The notes beneath the pieces were generated by a model that did not search any database, had not been told where the DNA came from, and worked only from the letters and a program-made list of their open reading frames with translations. The position numbers were made by a program, and so were the translations under genes. A stretch of DNA of 49,712 nt. Source: JBIYSM02 sp044759095 (GTDB taxonomy: Bacteria; Bacillota; Bacilli; Brevibacillales; Brevibacillaceae). Location of the stretch: positions 1 to 49,712 of the forward strand of contig NZ_JBIYSM020000035.1 in assembly GCF_044759095.2 (NCBI RefSeq). Direction: 5' to 3'. This document shows positions 16,038 through 24,982 of this stretch, one piece after another. Position 1 is the stretch's first letter; each line of letters begins with the position of its first letter.

Positions 16038-18372
16038 CTTTTTTCACCAGCGATTGATTTTTCAGTGCATGAACCAACACCTGATCCATGTGTTCTACCG
16101 GGATGAACTTCAAATCATTTCGCACGCTCTCTGGAATATCGTCTACGTCTTTTTCGTTCTCTTTGGGCAGGATGATCGTCGTCAGACCGGCACGATGTGC
16201 GGACAGCGCCTTTTCCTTCAGCCCGCCGATCGGCAGAACACGACCGCGGAGCGTAATTTCTCCCGTCATGCCCACCTCTTTTCGCACAGGAATGCCAGAG
16301 AGGGCGGAGACGAGCGCTGTCGCCATGGTAATGCCCGCAGACGGTCCGTCTTTTGGTATGGCTCCCTCTGGCACGTGGATGTGGATGTCATACTTTTCAT
16401 GGAACTCGGGATCAATATTCCATTCGTTTGCGCGGGAGCGAATATAGCTGAACGCCGCCTGCGCCGACTCCTTCATCACATCTCCCAACTGGCCGGTGAG
16501 AGTAAGCTTGCCTTTTCCCGGCAGGATGCTTACTTCCACGTTCAGCGTGTCGCCGCCGGTTTCCGTCCAGGCGAGGCCGGTTACGGACCCGACCTGGTCT
16601 TCCTTCTCCGCCAAGCCGTAGCGGTAACGTGGCTTGCCGAGGAGAGACTCCACGGTATTGGGGGTGACGATCACTTTTTTCTTTTCACCGCTGACGATCA
16701 GCTTCGCGGCCTTGCGGCAGATGTTGGCCACTTCGCGATTCAGGTTGCGGACACCCGCTTCCCGCGTGTACTGGCGAACCACCTTTAGCATTGCCTCTTC
16801 GTTCATCTGCAGCTTATCCTTGCCGAGTCCGTGCTCCTCCATTTGTTTCGGCAAAAGGTAACCTTGCATGATTTTCAGTTTTTCCAACTCGGTGTAGCCG
16901 GAGATCGAGATGACTTCCATCCGGTCCAATAGCGGTCGGGGAATGGTGTGCAGCGAGTTGGCCGTCGTGATGAACATGACGTTGCTCAGATCATACGTCT
17001 CTTCGAGGTAGTGGTCGCTGAACTTGTCGTTCTGGTTAGGATCAAGCACCTCGAGCAAGGCGGACGCCGGATCTCCCCGGAAATCTGACGCAAGCTTGTC
17101 GATTTCGTCCAGCAAAAACACGGGATTGACTGTTCCCGCCGATTTCATGCCCTGGATGATGCGGCCCGGCATCGCTCCTACATAGGTGCGGCGATGGCCG
17201 CGAATTTCCGCTTCATCGCGTACGCCTCCAAGGGAAATCCGGACGAATTCACGTTCCAGCGCCCGTGCGATGGAGCGAGCGAGAGAGGTTTTTCCCACGC
17301 CAGGCGGGCCGACGAGGCAAAGGATCGGCCCCCGCATGCGGTTGACCAGCTTTTGTACAGCCAGGTACTCCAGCACGCGATCCTTTGGCTTTTCCAAACC
17401 GTAATGGTCTTCGTTCAACACGTTTTCTGCGTGCTTGATGTCCAGGTTGTCAATCGTCTTTTTCGTCCACGGCAGGGCCAGCAAGGTGTCGATGTAGGTG
17501 CGGATGACGCTGCCTTCCGCCGAAGTGGAGGGCATTTTCTCAAGCCGCTCCAGTTCTTTTTCAATTTTCTTCTTGATCCGCTCGGGTGCGTCGGATTTGT
17601 CCAACTGGGCGCGGAGCTCATCCACTTCACCCTGACGCCCCTCTTTTTCCCCCAGCTCTTTCTGGATTGCCTTCATCTGCTCGCGGAGATAGTACTCCTT
17701 CTGCGTACGTTCCATCTGCTTTTTGACGCGGTTGCTGATCTTGCGCTCAAGCTCCAGCACCTCGCGTTCATTATTCAGGATGGTCAGGAGGATTTCCAGC
17801 CGCTCCTGGATGTTGGTGGTCTCCAAAATCTCCTGTTTATCCTTCATCTTCAGCGGCAGATGGGAGGCAATCACGTCAGCGAGACGACCCGGTTCCTCAA
17901 TATCGCTGACAGAGGTGAGCGTCTCGGGAGAAATCTTTTTGGACAGCTTAATGTACTGCTCGAAGTGGCTGAGTACGGCCCTCATCAGCGCTTCCACTTC
18001 ATTCTCGTTTACTTCTTCTTCTTCCAGGTATGTAATGGCGACTTGGAAATAGTCGTCATGCCGCAGGTACTCCTCAATTTTCGCGCGCTGCAGCCCTTCC
18101 ACCAGCACGCGGATCGTTCCGTTCGGCAGTTTCAGCATCTGCTTTACACGCGCCACGGTTCCCACATTGTAAATCTGGTCAGCACTTGGTTCTTCTATTT
18201 GAACCTCTTCTTGTGTCGCCAGTAATATCTTGTTGTCATCCACCATGGCCTGCTCCAGGGCTTTAATTGATTTCTCACGCCCTACATCCAAATGAAGCAC
18301 CATGCTTGGATACACAAGCAAACCGCGCAAAGGGAGAAGCGGTATTTCTCGTTTACCGGAACGTTCGCCCAA
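16018..18372 (-). CDS. lon: ATP-dependent protease LonA
   Basis: 784 aa from a TTG at 18372, supported by AAGGAGAGG and by the family N-terminus GERSGKREIPLLPLRGLLVYP; the frame is open upstream but would pass through a terminator hairpin. Homohexameric AAA+ serine protease degrading misfolded and regulatory proteins. N-terminal substrate domain to ~200, coiled coil, Walker A GPPGVGKTS, Walker B PVFLLDEIDK, and the Ser/Lys dyad in KDGPSAGITM and GGLKEKALSAHRAG. Full length. Confidence 0.96.
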   Translation of the reverse strand: MGERSGKREIPLLPLRGLLVYPSMVLHLDVGREKSIKALEQAMVDDNKILLATQEEVQIEEPSADQIYNVGTVARVKQMLKLPNGTIRVLVEGLQRAKIEEYLRHDDYFQVAITYLEEEEVNENEVEALMRAVLSHFEQYIKLSKKISPETLTSVSDIEEPGRLADVIASHLPLKMKDKQEILETTNIQERLEILLTILNNEREVLELERKISNRVKKQMERTQKEYYLREQMKAIQKELGEKEGRQGEVDELRAQLDKSDAPERIKKKIEKELERLEKMPSTSAEGSVIRTYIDTLLALPWTKKTIDNLDIKHAENVLNEDHYGLEKPKDRVLEYLAVQKLVNRMRGPILCLVGPPGVGKTSLARSIARALEREFVRISLGGVRDEAEIRGHRRTYVGAMPGRIIQGMKSAGTVNPVFLLDEIDKLASDFRGDPASALLEVLDPNQNDKFSDHYLEETYDLSNVMFITTANSLHTIPRPLLDRMEVISISGYTELEKLKIMQGYLLPKQMEEHGLGKDKLQMNEEAMLKVVRQYTREAGVRNLNREVANICRKAAKLIVSGEKKKVIVTPNTVESLLGKPRYRYGLAEKEDQVGSVTGLAWTETGGDTLNVEVSILPGKGKLTLTGQLGDVMKESAQAAFSYIRSRANEWNIDPEFHEKYDIHIHVPEGAIPKDGPSAGITMATALVSALSGIPVRKEVGMTGEITLRGRVLPIGGLKEKALSAHRAGLTTIILPKENEKDVDDIPESVRNDLKFIPVEHMDQVLVHALKNQSLVKKDENNVR

Positions 18373-18415
18373 GCTTATGCACCTCTCCTTGTTCTCAATC
18401 AGGTTTCCAATGTAT

Positions 18416-18440
18416 AAAAACGGCTGTGTTAGCCGTTTTT
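18416..18440 (-). terminator. Hairpin with U-run between lonB and lonA
   Basis: AAAAACGGC (18416–18424) pairs with GCCGTTTTT (18432–18440). On the minus strand it would terminate lonB transcripts. It also lies only about five bases downstream of the putative lonA promoter, so it would be the first structure in the lonA leader. Confidence 0.75.
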
Positions 18441-18445
18441 GTACC

Positions 18446-18474
18446 ATTGTAGCGCAATTGTATGACAATGTCTA
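18446..18474 (-). promoter_or_regulatory. Candidate vegetative promoter of lonA
   Basis: Minus strand: -35 TAGACA (complement of 18469–18474), 17-bp spacer, -10 TACAAT (complement of 18446–18451). The spacer carries a small inverted repeat ATTGT-cat-ACAAT, which could bind a regulator. Confidence 0.5.
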
Positions 18475-18507
18475 ATCTGTGCCACACTTGCCCGTTATGG
18501 GTCCTGC

Positions 18508-20205
18508 CTATAAAGACAGCGGCGAAGAGGCGAGATCCTCAGGAGCCACCTGCAGGGTAAAGGAAGCGGAATCCTCTTCAGGCTGCACGGTTTTCACCAG
18601 TGCCAGTTCAATGGCCTGCTGTACGGTCGATACCGGTACCACCTCGATGCCCTCCATCTCCGCAAACAGCGATTGCCAGTTTTCCTCGGGGATTAGCACG
18701 CGTTTGGCGCCTGCCTGACGGGCCGCTTCCACTTTGGACACGACGCCGCCGACCGGTTTTACTTTTCCATGAATGCTTACCTCTCCGGTCATGGCGACCA
18801 GGTTGTCCACGGGCTTCTCCATGATGGCCGAATAGACCGCTGTTGCGATGGTGATACCGGCAGAAGGCCCGTCTACCGGCACCCCTCCGGGAAAGTTGAT
18901 GTGCAGGTCGTAGTCAAACGGCTGGATGCCAAGACGATGCAGCACGGTCAAGACATTTTCGATCGAGCCTTTCGCCATGGACTTGCGGCGGATGGTACGG
19001 CTGCGGGTGCCCATCTCCTCCTCTTCCACCAGTCCGGTCATCGTCACCTTGCCGTTGCCCGGCGCGACAGAGCGGCTGGCGGTTACTTCCAGCTCCATAA
19101 CACTGCCCATATTGGGTCCGTAAATGGCCAGACCGTTAACCAGCCCGATCTGCGGAGTCTGATGTACCTGCTTTTCCTGACGGGGAGATTTCTGGCTGCT
19201 GTGCACCACCCATTCCACGTCGGACGGGAGTATGTGATTCCTGCTTTCCGTCAAAGCAATTCCAGCTGCAATTTGCAGGGTGTTGATCGCTTCCCTGCCG
19301 TTGGTCGCATATCGCTCAATGACGCCGATGGCCTCCGGGTCCATCGAGATTTCCATCTTGGCGACAGCCGTCTTCACGATGCTTCCGATTTCGGCCGGTT
19401 TTAACGGACGGAAAAAAATCTCCAGACAGCGGGACCGCAGAGCTGCGGGGAGTTCTTCCGGAGTCCGCGTGGTTGCTCCGACGAGACGGAAGTCAGCCGG
19501 CAATCCGTATTGAAAAATGTCGTGAATGTGCGAGGGTATCTGTGTGTTCTCTTCGCTGTAGTAGGCGCTCTCCAGCATTACTTTCCGGTCCTCCAGCACC
19601 TTCAACAGCTTGTTCATTTGCACCGGATGCAGTTCGCCGATTTCATCGAGAAAAAGCATGCCTCCGTGAGCCTTGGTGACCGCGCCGGGCTTTGGCTGCG
19701 GAATGCCGGCCTGCCCCAGTGCCCCCGCCCCCTGGTAGATCGGATCATGGACGGAACCGATTAACGGGTCGGCGATGCCGCGCTCGTCAAAACGGGCGAT
19801 GGTCGCGTCGATCTCCACAAACTTGGAGTCGCTTTTAAACGGAGAAAGCGAATTATTCTTCGCTTCCTCCAATACGACGCGAGCCGCAGCTGTTTTTCCG
19901 ACTCCCGGCGGTCCGTAGATGATCACGTGCTGGGGATTGGGTCCGCACAAGGCTGCCCGCAATGCTTTCAGGCCATCCTCCTGGCCGACAATCTCCTCCA
20001 GTTTGGTAGGCCGTGTTTTTTCCGACAGCGGTTCCGTAAGCGCGATCATGCGCAATTTTCGCAGTTGATCCAGGTCCTTGCGAGACTCCCGGTCAGTTGA
20101 CGTTTTTGCGGTTCGCTGCGTTCGCAGCAGGTTCCAAAAATAGGTTCCTATGATGATCCCAACGACCACTTCGATACAGGCAATGACAAATGTCGTATAG
20201 TCCAT
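18508..20205 (-). CDS. lonB: ATP-dependent protease LonB
   Basis: 565 aa. Membrane-associated Lon paralogue; in B. subtilis it is made in the forespore under sigma-F. One N-terminal membrane segment (residues ~5–25, VIACIEVVVGIIIGTYFW). AAA+ domain with Walker A GPPGVGKTAAA and Walker B GGMLFLDEIGEL. C-terminal protease domain with the Ser in DGPSAGITIAT and the Lys in KVKPVGGVVSKVEAA. It lacks the long LonA N-terminal domain, as expected. The ATG has GGGAGGG upstream; no convincing sigma-F promoter was found by eye. Confidence 0.94.
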   Translation of the reverse strand: MDYTTFVIACIEVVVGIIIGTYFWNLLRTQRTAKTSTDRESRKDLDQLRKLRMIALTEPLSEKTRPTKLEEIVGQEDGLKALRAALCGPNPQHVIIYGPPGVGKTAAARVVLEEAKNNSLSPFKSDSKFVEIDATIARFDERGIADPLIGSVHDPIYQGAGALGQAGIPQPKPGAVTKAHGGMLFLDEIGELHPVQMNKLLKVLEDRKVMLESAYYSEENTQIPSHIHDIFQYGLPADFRLVGATTRTPEELPAALRSRCLEIFFRPLKPAEIGSIVKTAVAKMEISMDPEAIGVIERYATNGREAINTLQIAAGIALTESRNHILPSDVEWVVHSSQKSPRQEKQVHQTPQIGLVNGLAIYGPNMGSVMELEVTASRSVAPGNGKVTMTGLVEEEEMGTRSRTIRRKSMAKGSIENVLTVLHRLGIQPFDYDLHINFPGGVPVDGPSAGITIATAVYSAIMEKPVDNLVAMTGEVSIHGKVKPVGGVVSKVEAARQAGAKRVLIPEENWQSLFAEMEGIEVVPVSTVQQAIELALVKTVQPEEDSASFTLQVAPEDLASSPLSL

Positions 20206-20325
20206 CGGCTATCCCTCCCACGCTTCTATTTGCTATGTAGAAACGTCTCTTGACTATATTGAGTAGTATTGCCTTGCGTGCGTGGGAGTAAACGACAAAT
20301 TGCCACAGCTCCGAAGTCCAACACG

Positions 20326-20358
20326 ATAAAAACCACCCCGAAATGGAAGGGGGTGGTT
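20326..20358 (-). terminator. Intrinsic terminator of clpX
   Basis: AACCACCCC (20331–20339) pairs with GGGGTGGTT (20350–20358). The minus-strand read continues into TTTTTATCG. It separates clpX from lonB, so lonB needs its own promoter in the 20206–20325 gap. Confidence 0.85.
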
Positions 20359-20373
20359 GTACGTTGATAGAGT

Positions 20374-21639
20374 CTAGGCGCTTTCGCCGTGCAGCTCGCG
20401 GCCCTCTTTGGTCATGAGCATGGGCTTTACCTTGTCGCGAACCGTCTCTTCCGTGATCAGGCACTTGCTCACGTCGTCACGGGACGGCAGTTCGTACATC
20501 ATGTCCAGCATGATCTGCTCGATAATGGCACGGAGGCCGCGGGCGCCGGTGTTGCGCTTGATCGCCTCTTTGGCAATCTGGCTGAGTGCCCCTGGTTCGA
20601 AATCAAGCTCGACGCCATCCAGGCTCAAGAGCTTTTGGTACTGCTTGACGAGCGCGTTTTTCGGCTCTGTGAGGATGCGCACCAGTGTCTCTTCATCCAG
20701 CGGCTCAAGCGTGGCCAGCACAGGCAGACGGCCGACAAATTCAGGGATCAACCCGAATTTCAGCATGTCTTCCGGCAGGACGTACTTGAGGTACTCGCCC
20801 GGTTTCAGGTCGCCCTTCACGCCATCGACGAGGTCGGTTCCGAACCCGATAACTTTCTTGCCGATGCGGCGCTTGATAATCTGTTCGATGCCATCAAACG
20901 CACCGCCGCAAATAAAAAGAATGTTGGAGGTATCGATTTGAATAAACTCCTGGTGCGGATGCTTGCGGCCGCCTTGCGGAGGAACGCTTGCCACCGTACC
21001 TTCGAGAATTTTCAGGAGTGCCTGCTGCACACCTTCACCCGACACGTCACGGGTGATGGACGGATTTTCCGATTTGCGGGCCACCTTGTCAATTTCGTCG
21101 ATGTAGATGATGCCTTTTTCCGCTTTTTCCACATCGTAATCAGCTGCCTGAATGAGCTTCAGCAGGATGTTTTCCACGTCTTCGCCCACGTATCCGGCCT
21201 CGGTAAGAGAGGTGGCGTCCGCAATCGCAAACGGCACGTTGAGAATGCGCGCCAGTGTTTGAGCGAGCAGCGTCTTGCCGCTTCCGGTCGGCCCGATCAG
21301 GACGATGTTGGACTTTTGCAGTTCCACGTCTTCGATCTTGGCGCCGGAATTGATCCGCTTGTAGTGGTTGTATACGGCCACAGACAGGGATTTTTTCGCC
21401 AAATCCTGACCGATGACGTAATCGTCGAGAATCTTGCGGATTTCCATCGGCTTCGGAATCTCTTTCATGTCGATTTCTTCTTCCGTCCCCAGCTCTTCCT
21501 GCACGATCTCGTTGCACAGTTCAATGCACTCGTCGCAAATATATACGCCAGGGCCAGCTACCAGCTTGCGCACCTGCTCCTGGGACTTTCCGCAAAACGA
21601 GCATTTCAGCTGGCCTTTATCGTCGTTAAACTTAAACAT
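20374..21639 (-). CDS. clpX: ATP-dependent Clp protease ATP-binding subunit ClpX
   Basis: 421 aa. AAA+ unfoldase that feeds substrates to ClpP. The zinc-binding domain has CSFCGKSQ (residues ~14–21) and ICDECIELC. Walker A GPTGSGKTLLAQ, Walker B GIIYIDEIDK, the pore-loop GYVGEDVE and the ClpP-docking IGF-type loop in KKVIGFGTD are all present. 21 bp after clpP; a terminator follows. Confidence 0.97.
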   Translation of the reverse strand: MFKFNDDKGQLKCSFCGKSQEQVRKLVAGPGVYICDECIELCNEIVQEELGTEEEIDMKEIPKPMEIRKILDDYVIGQDLAKKSLSVAVYNHYKRINSGAKIEDVELQKSNIVLIGPTGSGKTLLAQTLARILNVPFAIADATSLTEAGYVGEDVENILLKLIQAADYDVEKAEKGIIYIDEIDKVARKSENPSITRDVSGEGVQQALLKILEGTVASVPPQGGRKHPHQEFIQIDTSNILFICGGAFDGIEQIIKRRIGKKVIGFGTDLVDGVKGDLKPGEYLKYVLPEDMLKFGLIPEFVGRLPVLATLEPLDEETLVRILTEPKNALVKQYQKLLSLDGVELDFEPGALSQIAKEAIKRNTGARGLRAIIEQIMLDMMYELPSRDDVSKCLITEETVRDKVKPMLMTKEGRELHGESA

Positions 21640-21660
21640 TCACCTTCACCTCTTGTCGGG

Positions 21661-22242
21661 TCAATTTTTGCGTTCAATGATGGCGTCTACTAACCCGTAT
21701 GCTTTGGCTTCTTCCGCACTCATGAAGTTGTCTCGATCGGTGTCTTGTTCCACGCGCTCGTACGATTGACCCGTCCGCTCGGCTAAAATCTGGTTCAACT
21801 GGCGCTTGGTCTTGAGAATCCAGTCCGCATGAATGCGGATATCTTCCGCCTGACCGCGCACACCGCCGAGCGGTTGATGTATCATCACTTCACTGTTTGG
21901 CAGGGCGTAGCGCTTGCCCTTTGCACCCGCAGCCAGCAGTACGGCCCCCATGCTTGCCGCCATGCCCACACAGATGGTGGACACGTCCGGTTTAATGAAC
22001 TGCATGGTGTCGTAAATAGCCATACCTGCCGTAACCGAACCGCCGGGAGAATTTATGTACAAATGGATGTCTTTCTCCGGGTCTTCCGCGGCAAGAAACA
22101 AGAGCTGCGCAACGACCAGGTTGGCGACATCGTCATCAATTTCGCTGCCAAGAAAGACAATCCGGTCTTTCAAGAGGCGCGAATATATGTCGTAAGCCCG
22201 TTCTCCTCGGTTGGTTGTTTCGATCACCATAGGGATCAGCAT
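21661..22242 (-). CDS. clpP: ATP-dependent Clp protease proteolytic subunit
   Basis: 193 aa from the ATG at 22242, with AAAGGAGGT upstream; an open frame reaching 22344 is not used. Tetradecameric serine protease. The triad is Ser97 (MAASMG), His122 (MIHQPLGG) and Asp171 (DTDRDNF). NSPGGSVTAG forms the oxyanion region. Here clpP lies between tig and clpX, unlike B. subtilis where clpP is elsewhere. No CtsR-type operator was recognised in front of it. Confidence 0.97.
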   Translation of the reverse strand: MLIPMVIETTNRGERAYDIYSRLLKDRIVFLGSEIDDDVANLVVAQLLFLAAEDPEKDIHLYINSPGGSVTAGMAIYDTMQFIKPDVSTICVGMAASMGAVLLAAGAKGKRYALPNSEVMIHQPLGGVRGQAEDIRIHADWILKTKRQLNQILAERTGQSYERVEQDTDRDNFMSAEEAKAYGLVDAIIERKN

Positions 22243-22335
22243 ATGTACCTTACCTCCTTTACTCAAAGGTAATGCAAAAAGGCGGTTACGTCCATTTGCA
22301 AAGTGTTGGCAGGTGTTGAAGAAAAAAGGTGGGTG

Positions 22336-22366
22336 GAAAAACAAGGCACGACTATATCGTGCCTTG
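22336..22366 (-). terminator. Intrinsic terminator of tig
   Basis: CAAGGCACGA (22342–22351) pairs with TCGTGCCTTG (22357–22366), followed on the minus strand by TTTTTCC. It lies 68 bp past the tig stop. Confidence 0.85.
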
Positions 22367-22433
22367 ACTCATCCTTTTCTTGATCGGTTGTTCGAGAGCG
22401 TTGTCCCCTTTTCGACCCCGCATCTGTACTACA

Positions 22434-23726
22434 TTATGCAGTTACTTTGTTTTCTGCAACCAGGAAATCAACGGTTTTGCGTGTTTGTACATCGCGGTAC
22501 AATCCAGCCAGTCCGTCTTGCGCAGTGAAGATTTTGCGCAGTTCATCCGCCGGACGTCCGTACATGCCAGCCAGCTTGTTCAATTCTTCGGTGATATCTT
22601 CTTCTGTCACCTGGATGTTTTCCGCTTTGCCGATTGCTTCCAGCGTCAGTGCAGTGCGCACGCGGGTGGTTGCATCAGCGCGCAGTTGGTCGCGCAGCTT
22701 GGTTTCATCCATGCCGGAGAATTGGTAATACAGATCGATGTTCATGCCTTGGAACTGCAGACGCTGTGCAAACTCGTTTACCATTTGATCCAGCTCCTGC
22801 TCGATCATGACGTCCGGAATCTCGATTTCAGCGTTTTCAGCCGCTTTGAGAACGAGTTGTTCACGAACGTATGTGTCTTTCTCGCGCTCTGCCTTTTCTT
22901 CCAGCTTCTTCTTGATGTCCGCTTTCAATTCATCCAGAGTGTCGAATTCGCTTACGTCTTTGGCAAATTCGTCGTCCAGAACAGGCAGGTTTTTACGCTT
23001 GAGGCTGTTCAGCTTCACTTTGAAGACCGCTTCTTTGCCAGCCAGGTTCGGAGAGTGATACTCTTCCGGGAAGGTGACGGTGATTTCCTTTTCTTCACCG
23101 ACCTGCATGCCGATTACTTGCTCCTCAAAACCGGCGATGAACGTGCCGGAACCGAGTTCGAGTGTGTAGTTTTCAGCTTTTCCGCCTTCAAACGCTACGC
23201 CGTCCTGGAACCCTTCGAAGTCGATCATGGCGATGTCGCCATTTTGCGCGCTGCCTTCTTCTACAACAACCAGCTCGGCGTGACGTTCCTGCATGCGCTT
23301 CAGTTCTGCTTCCACATCTTCAGCCGTTACGGTAAAGTCCTTGGACTCGATGCTGAGATTTTTGTAGTCGCCCAGCTTCACTTCCGGCTTTACGGTAACG
23401 GTTGCTTTAAAGATGAGATTTTGCCCTTTGCCCATTTGCTCCACGTCTACTTCCGGACGGTCAACCGGTTCGATGCCGGCTTCACGAACAGCTTGTCCGT
23501 AAGCAGTTGGCAGCAGGATGTCAAGAGCATCCTGGTAGAGGGATTCTACACCGAAGCGCGCTTCAAAGATCTTGCGCGGAATTTTACCTTTACGGAAACC
23601 AGGAATGTTTACTTTTTGCACTACTTTTTTAAACGCTTGGTCCAATGCTGCATCTACCTGCGCGGCATCGACTTCAACCGTAAGAACTCCCTGGTTATTC
23701 TCTAACTTTTCCCATTTTGTTGCCAC
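22434..23726 (-). CDS. tig: Trigger factor
   Basis: 430 aa, GTG start at 23726 with AGGAGGGG upstream. Ribosome-bound chaperone and peptidyl-prolyl isomerase. The ribosome-binding signature GFRKGKIPRKIFE is at ~44–56. The FKBP-like domain follows (GDIAMIDFEGFQDG near 160, then FPEEYHSPNLAGKEA). The C-terminal helical arms hold substrate. Monocistronic: it has its own promoter, leader stem-loop and terminator. Confidence 0.97.
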   Translation of the reverse strand: MATKWEKLENNQGVLTVEVDAAQVDAALDQAFKKVVQKVNIPGFRKGKIPRKIFEARFGVESLYQDALDILLPTAYGQAVREAGIEPVDRPEVDVEQMGKGQNLIFKATVTVKPEVKLGDYKNLSIESKDFTVTAEDVEAELKRMQERHAELVVVEEGSAQNGDIAMIDFEGFQDGVAFEGGKAENYTLELGSGTFIAGFEEQVIGMQVGEEKEITVTFPEEYHSPNLAGKEAVFKVKLNSLKRKNLPVLDDEFAKDVSEFDTLDELKADIKKKLEEKAEREKDTYVREQLVLKAAENAEIEIPDVMIEQELDQMVNEFAQRLQFQGMNIDLYYQFSGMDETKLRDQLRADATTRVRTALTLEAIGKAENIQVTEEDITEELNKLAGMYGRPADELRKIFTAQDGLAGLYRDVQTRKTVDFLVAENKVTA

Positions 23727-23760
23727 TTAAACTTCCCCTCCTAGATTGAATCCACGCGAC

Positions 23761-23800
23761 ATTGCTCCTCATCGAAGACCCTTCCAGAAATAGGAGCAAT
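23761..23800 (-). promoter_or_regulatory. Stem-loop in the tig leader
   Basis: ATTGCTCCT (23761–23769) is perfectly inverted at AGGAGCAAT (23792–23800), a 9-bp stem between the tig promoter and its ribosome site. There is no U-run on the minus strand, so it is not a simple terminator. It could be a stabilising or protein-binding leader structure. Confidence 0.45.
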
Positions 23801-23823
23801 TTTACTGCCATTATAACCATTCT

Positions 23824-23851
23824 AGTATATCACATATTAGACGAATTTCAA
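23824..23851 (-). promoter_or_regulatory. Candidate vegetative promoter of tig
   Basis: Minus strand: -35 TTGAAA (complement of 23846–23851), 16-bp spacer, -10 TATACT (complement of 23824–23829). A second TATAAT-like box lies just downstream. Confidence 0.55.
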
Positions 23852-23855
23852 GAAG

Positions 23856-24380
23856 TCAACGGCGAAGAGAATAATTTCCGCCAAGCTGCTTTACCTTGTC
23901 CCCCTGGTGGTTGTAGAAGACCACGGTCACCTTGACCTCCTGATCTGTCACATTCGTCTGTTCCAGCACAGCGTAGGTGGGAACATCAAATCCCCGCGGC
24001 AGCTGCAGGCTGCCCGGATTGAGAAACAGAATCCCCCTCTCCACCCCGCACACGGGAAAGTGAGAGTGACCGAACAGGACTACGTTTGCCCCCACCTCTT
24101 CCGCGCGGTAATGCAGGCGCAGAAGCGAGCTTTTCACGCCAAACAGGTGGCCGTGCGTTTGGAAAATGCGCAGATCGTTCCACTCCGTTTTCCGTTCCGC
24201 CGGTACGTCCTTGGCCGTGTCGCAGTTGCCTTTTACCAGATGCATGGAACGAAACGGCTCCCTGCTGTGGTCAACGCAAAAATCCCCGCAATGAAAGATT
24301 TGATCTGCGGCATGGCGGGCGACGACCTGTTTCACCTCACGGATCAATCCGTGCGTGTCGCTCATGATGAGAATGCTCAC
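23856..24380 (-). CDS. ysnB: YfcE/MJ0936-family metallophosphoesterase
   Basis: 174 aa. Small calcineurin-like phosphodiesterase with every metal motif: SDTHG (residues 7–11), HCGDFC, VKGNCD, THGH and FGHSH. Members hydrolyse phosphodiesters in vitro; the cellular substrate is unknown. Starts 2 bp after rdgB in an rph–rdgB–ysnB operon, the same arrangement as rph–ysnA–ysnB in B. subtilis. Confidence 0.92.
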   Translation of the reverse strand: MSILIMSDTHGLIREVKQVVARHAADQIFHCGDFCVDHSREPFRSMHLVKGNCDTAKDVPAERKTEWNDLRIFQTHGHLFGVKSSLLRLHYRAEEVGANVVLFGHSHFPVCGVERGILFLNPGSLQLPRGFDVPTYAVLEQTNVTDQEVKVTVVFYNHQGDKVKQLGGNYSLRR

Positions 24381-24382
24381 GC

Positions 24383-24982
24383 TTACTCCCCCTTGATCTT
24401 CTCCATCAGACAGCGAAGGGCCATGGACCTGTGACTGATGCGGTTCTTCTCCTCCGCGGACAGCTGGGCCATCGTGCGCATTTGTTGCGGCAGGAAAAAC
24501 ACAGGGTCGTAGCCAAATCCGTTCGTTCCCGCAGGCTCGTGCACGATGACGCCTTCACAATGGCCGCTTGCCACGATCGGCTCCCTGCCCGGCTCAACCA
24601 GCGCCAGTACGCAGCGGAAACGGGCAGTCCGCTTCTCCAACGGCACTCCTGAGAGTTCTTTTAGAAGCTTGCGCCAGTTCTCCTCGTCGGTAGCCGTCTC
24701 TCCGGCGTACCGGGCAGAGTAGACGCCCGGCCTCCCTTCCAGTGCGTCCACTTCCAGCCCGGAGTCGTCACCGACAGCAGCTACTCCCAAATAGGCAGAG
24801 ATGGTTGTCGCTTTTTTCAATGCGTTTGCCTCAAAGGTTTCCCCGTCCTCCACCACTTCAGGTGCGTCCGAAAACGCGTCCAGGCTGACTGCTTCCCAAC
24901 CCAGATCGGCGAACAGGCGGTTAAATTCCCGAACCTTTCCCTGGTTTCTGGTGGCGAGCACGATCTGCTTCGGGTTAGACAT
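24383..24982 (-). CDS. rdgB: XTP/dITP diphosphatase (non-canonical purine NTPase)
   Basis: 199 aa from the ATG at 24982, with GGAGGAG upstream. Removes XTP, dITP and ITP from the nucleotide pool. Signatures: LATRNQGKVREF near the N-terminus, ETFEANALKKA, VGDDSGLEVDAL and the C-terminal FGYDPVFFLP with SHRSMAL. It overlaps the end of rph by 8 bp. Confidence 0.95.
   Translation of the reverse strand: MSNPKQIVLATRNQGKVREFNRLFADLGWEAVSLDAFSDAPEVVEDGETFEANALKKATTISAYLGVAAVGDDSGLEVDALEGRPGVYSARYAGETATDEENWRKLLKELSGVPLEKRTARFRCVLALVEPGREPIVASGHCEGVIVHEPAGTNGFGYDPVFFLPQQMRTMAQLSAEEKNRISHRSMALRCLMEKIKGE

Noticed and set aside
20389..21693. Long plus-strand frame (434 codons) opposite clpX
   Set aside because: Antisense of a certain gene, His/Gln/Phe/Arg-rich without any family motif and no ribosome site; a by-product of codon bias.
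22243..22433. CtsR operator ahead of clpP
   Set aside because: No GGTCAAA direct repeat found by eye.
22380..23705. Plus-strand frame (441 codons) opposite tig
   Set aside because: Exact shadow of trigger factor, no motif and no ribosome site.
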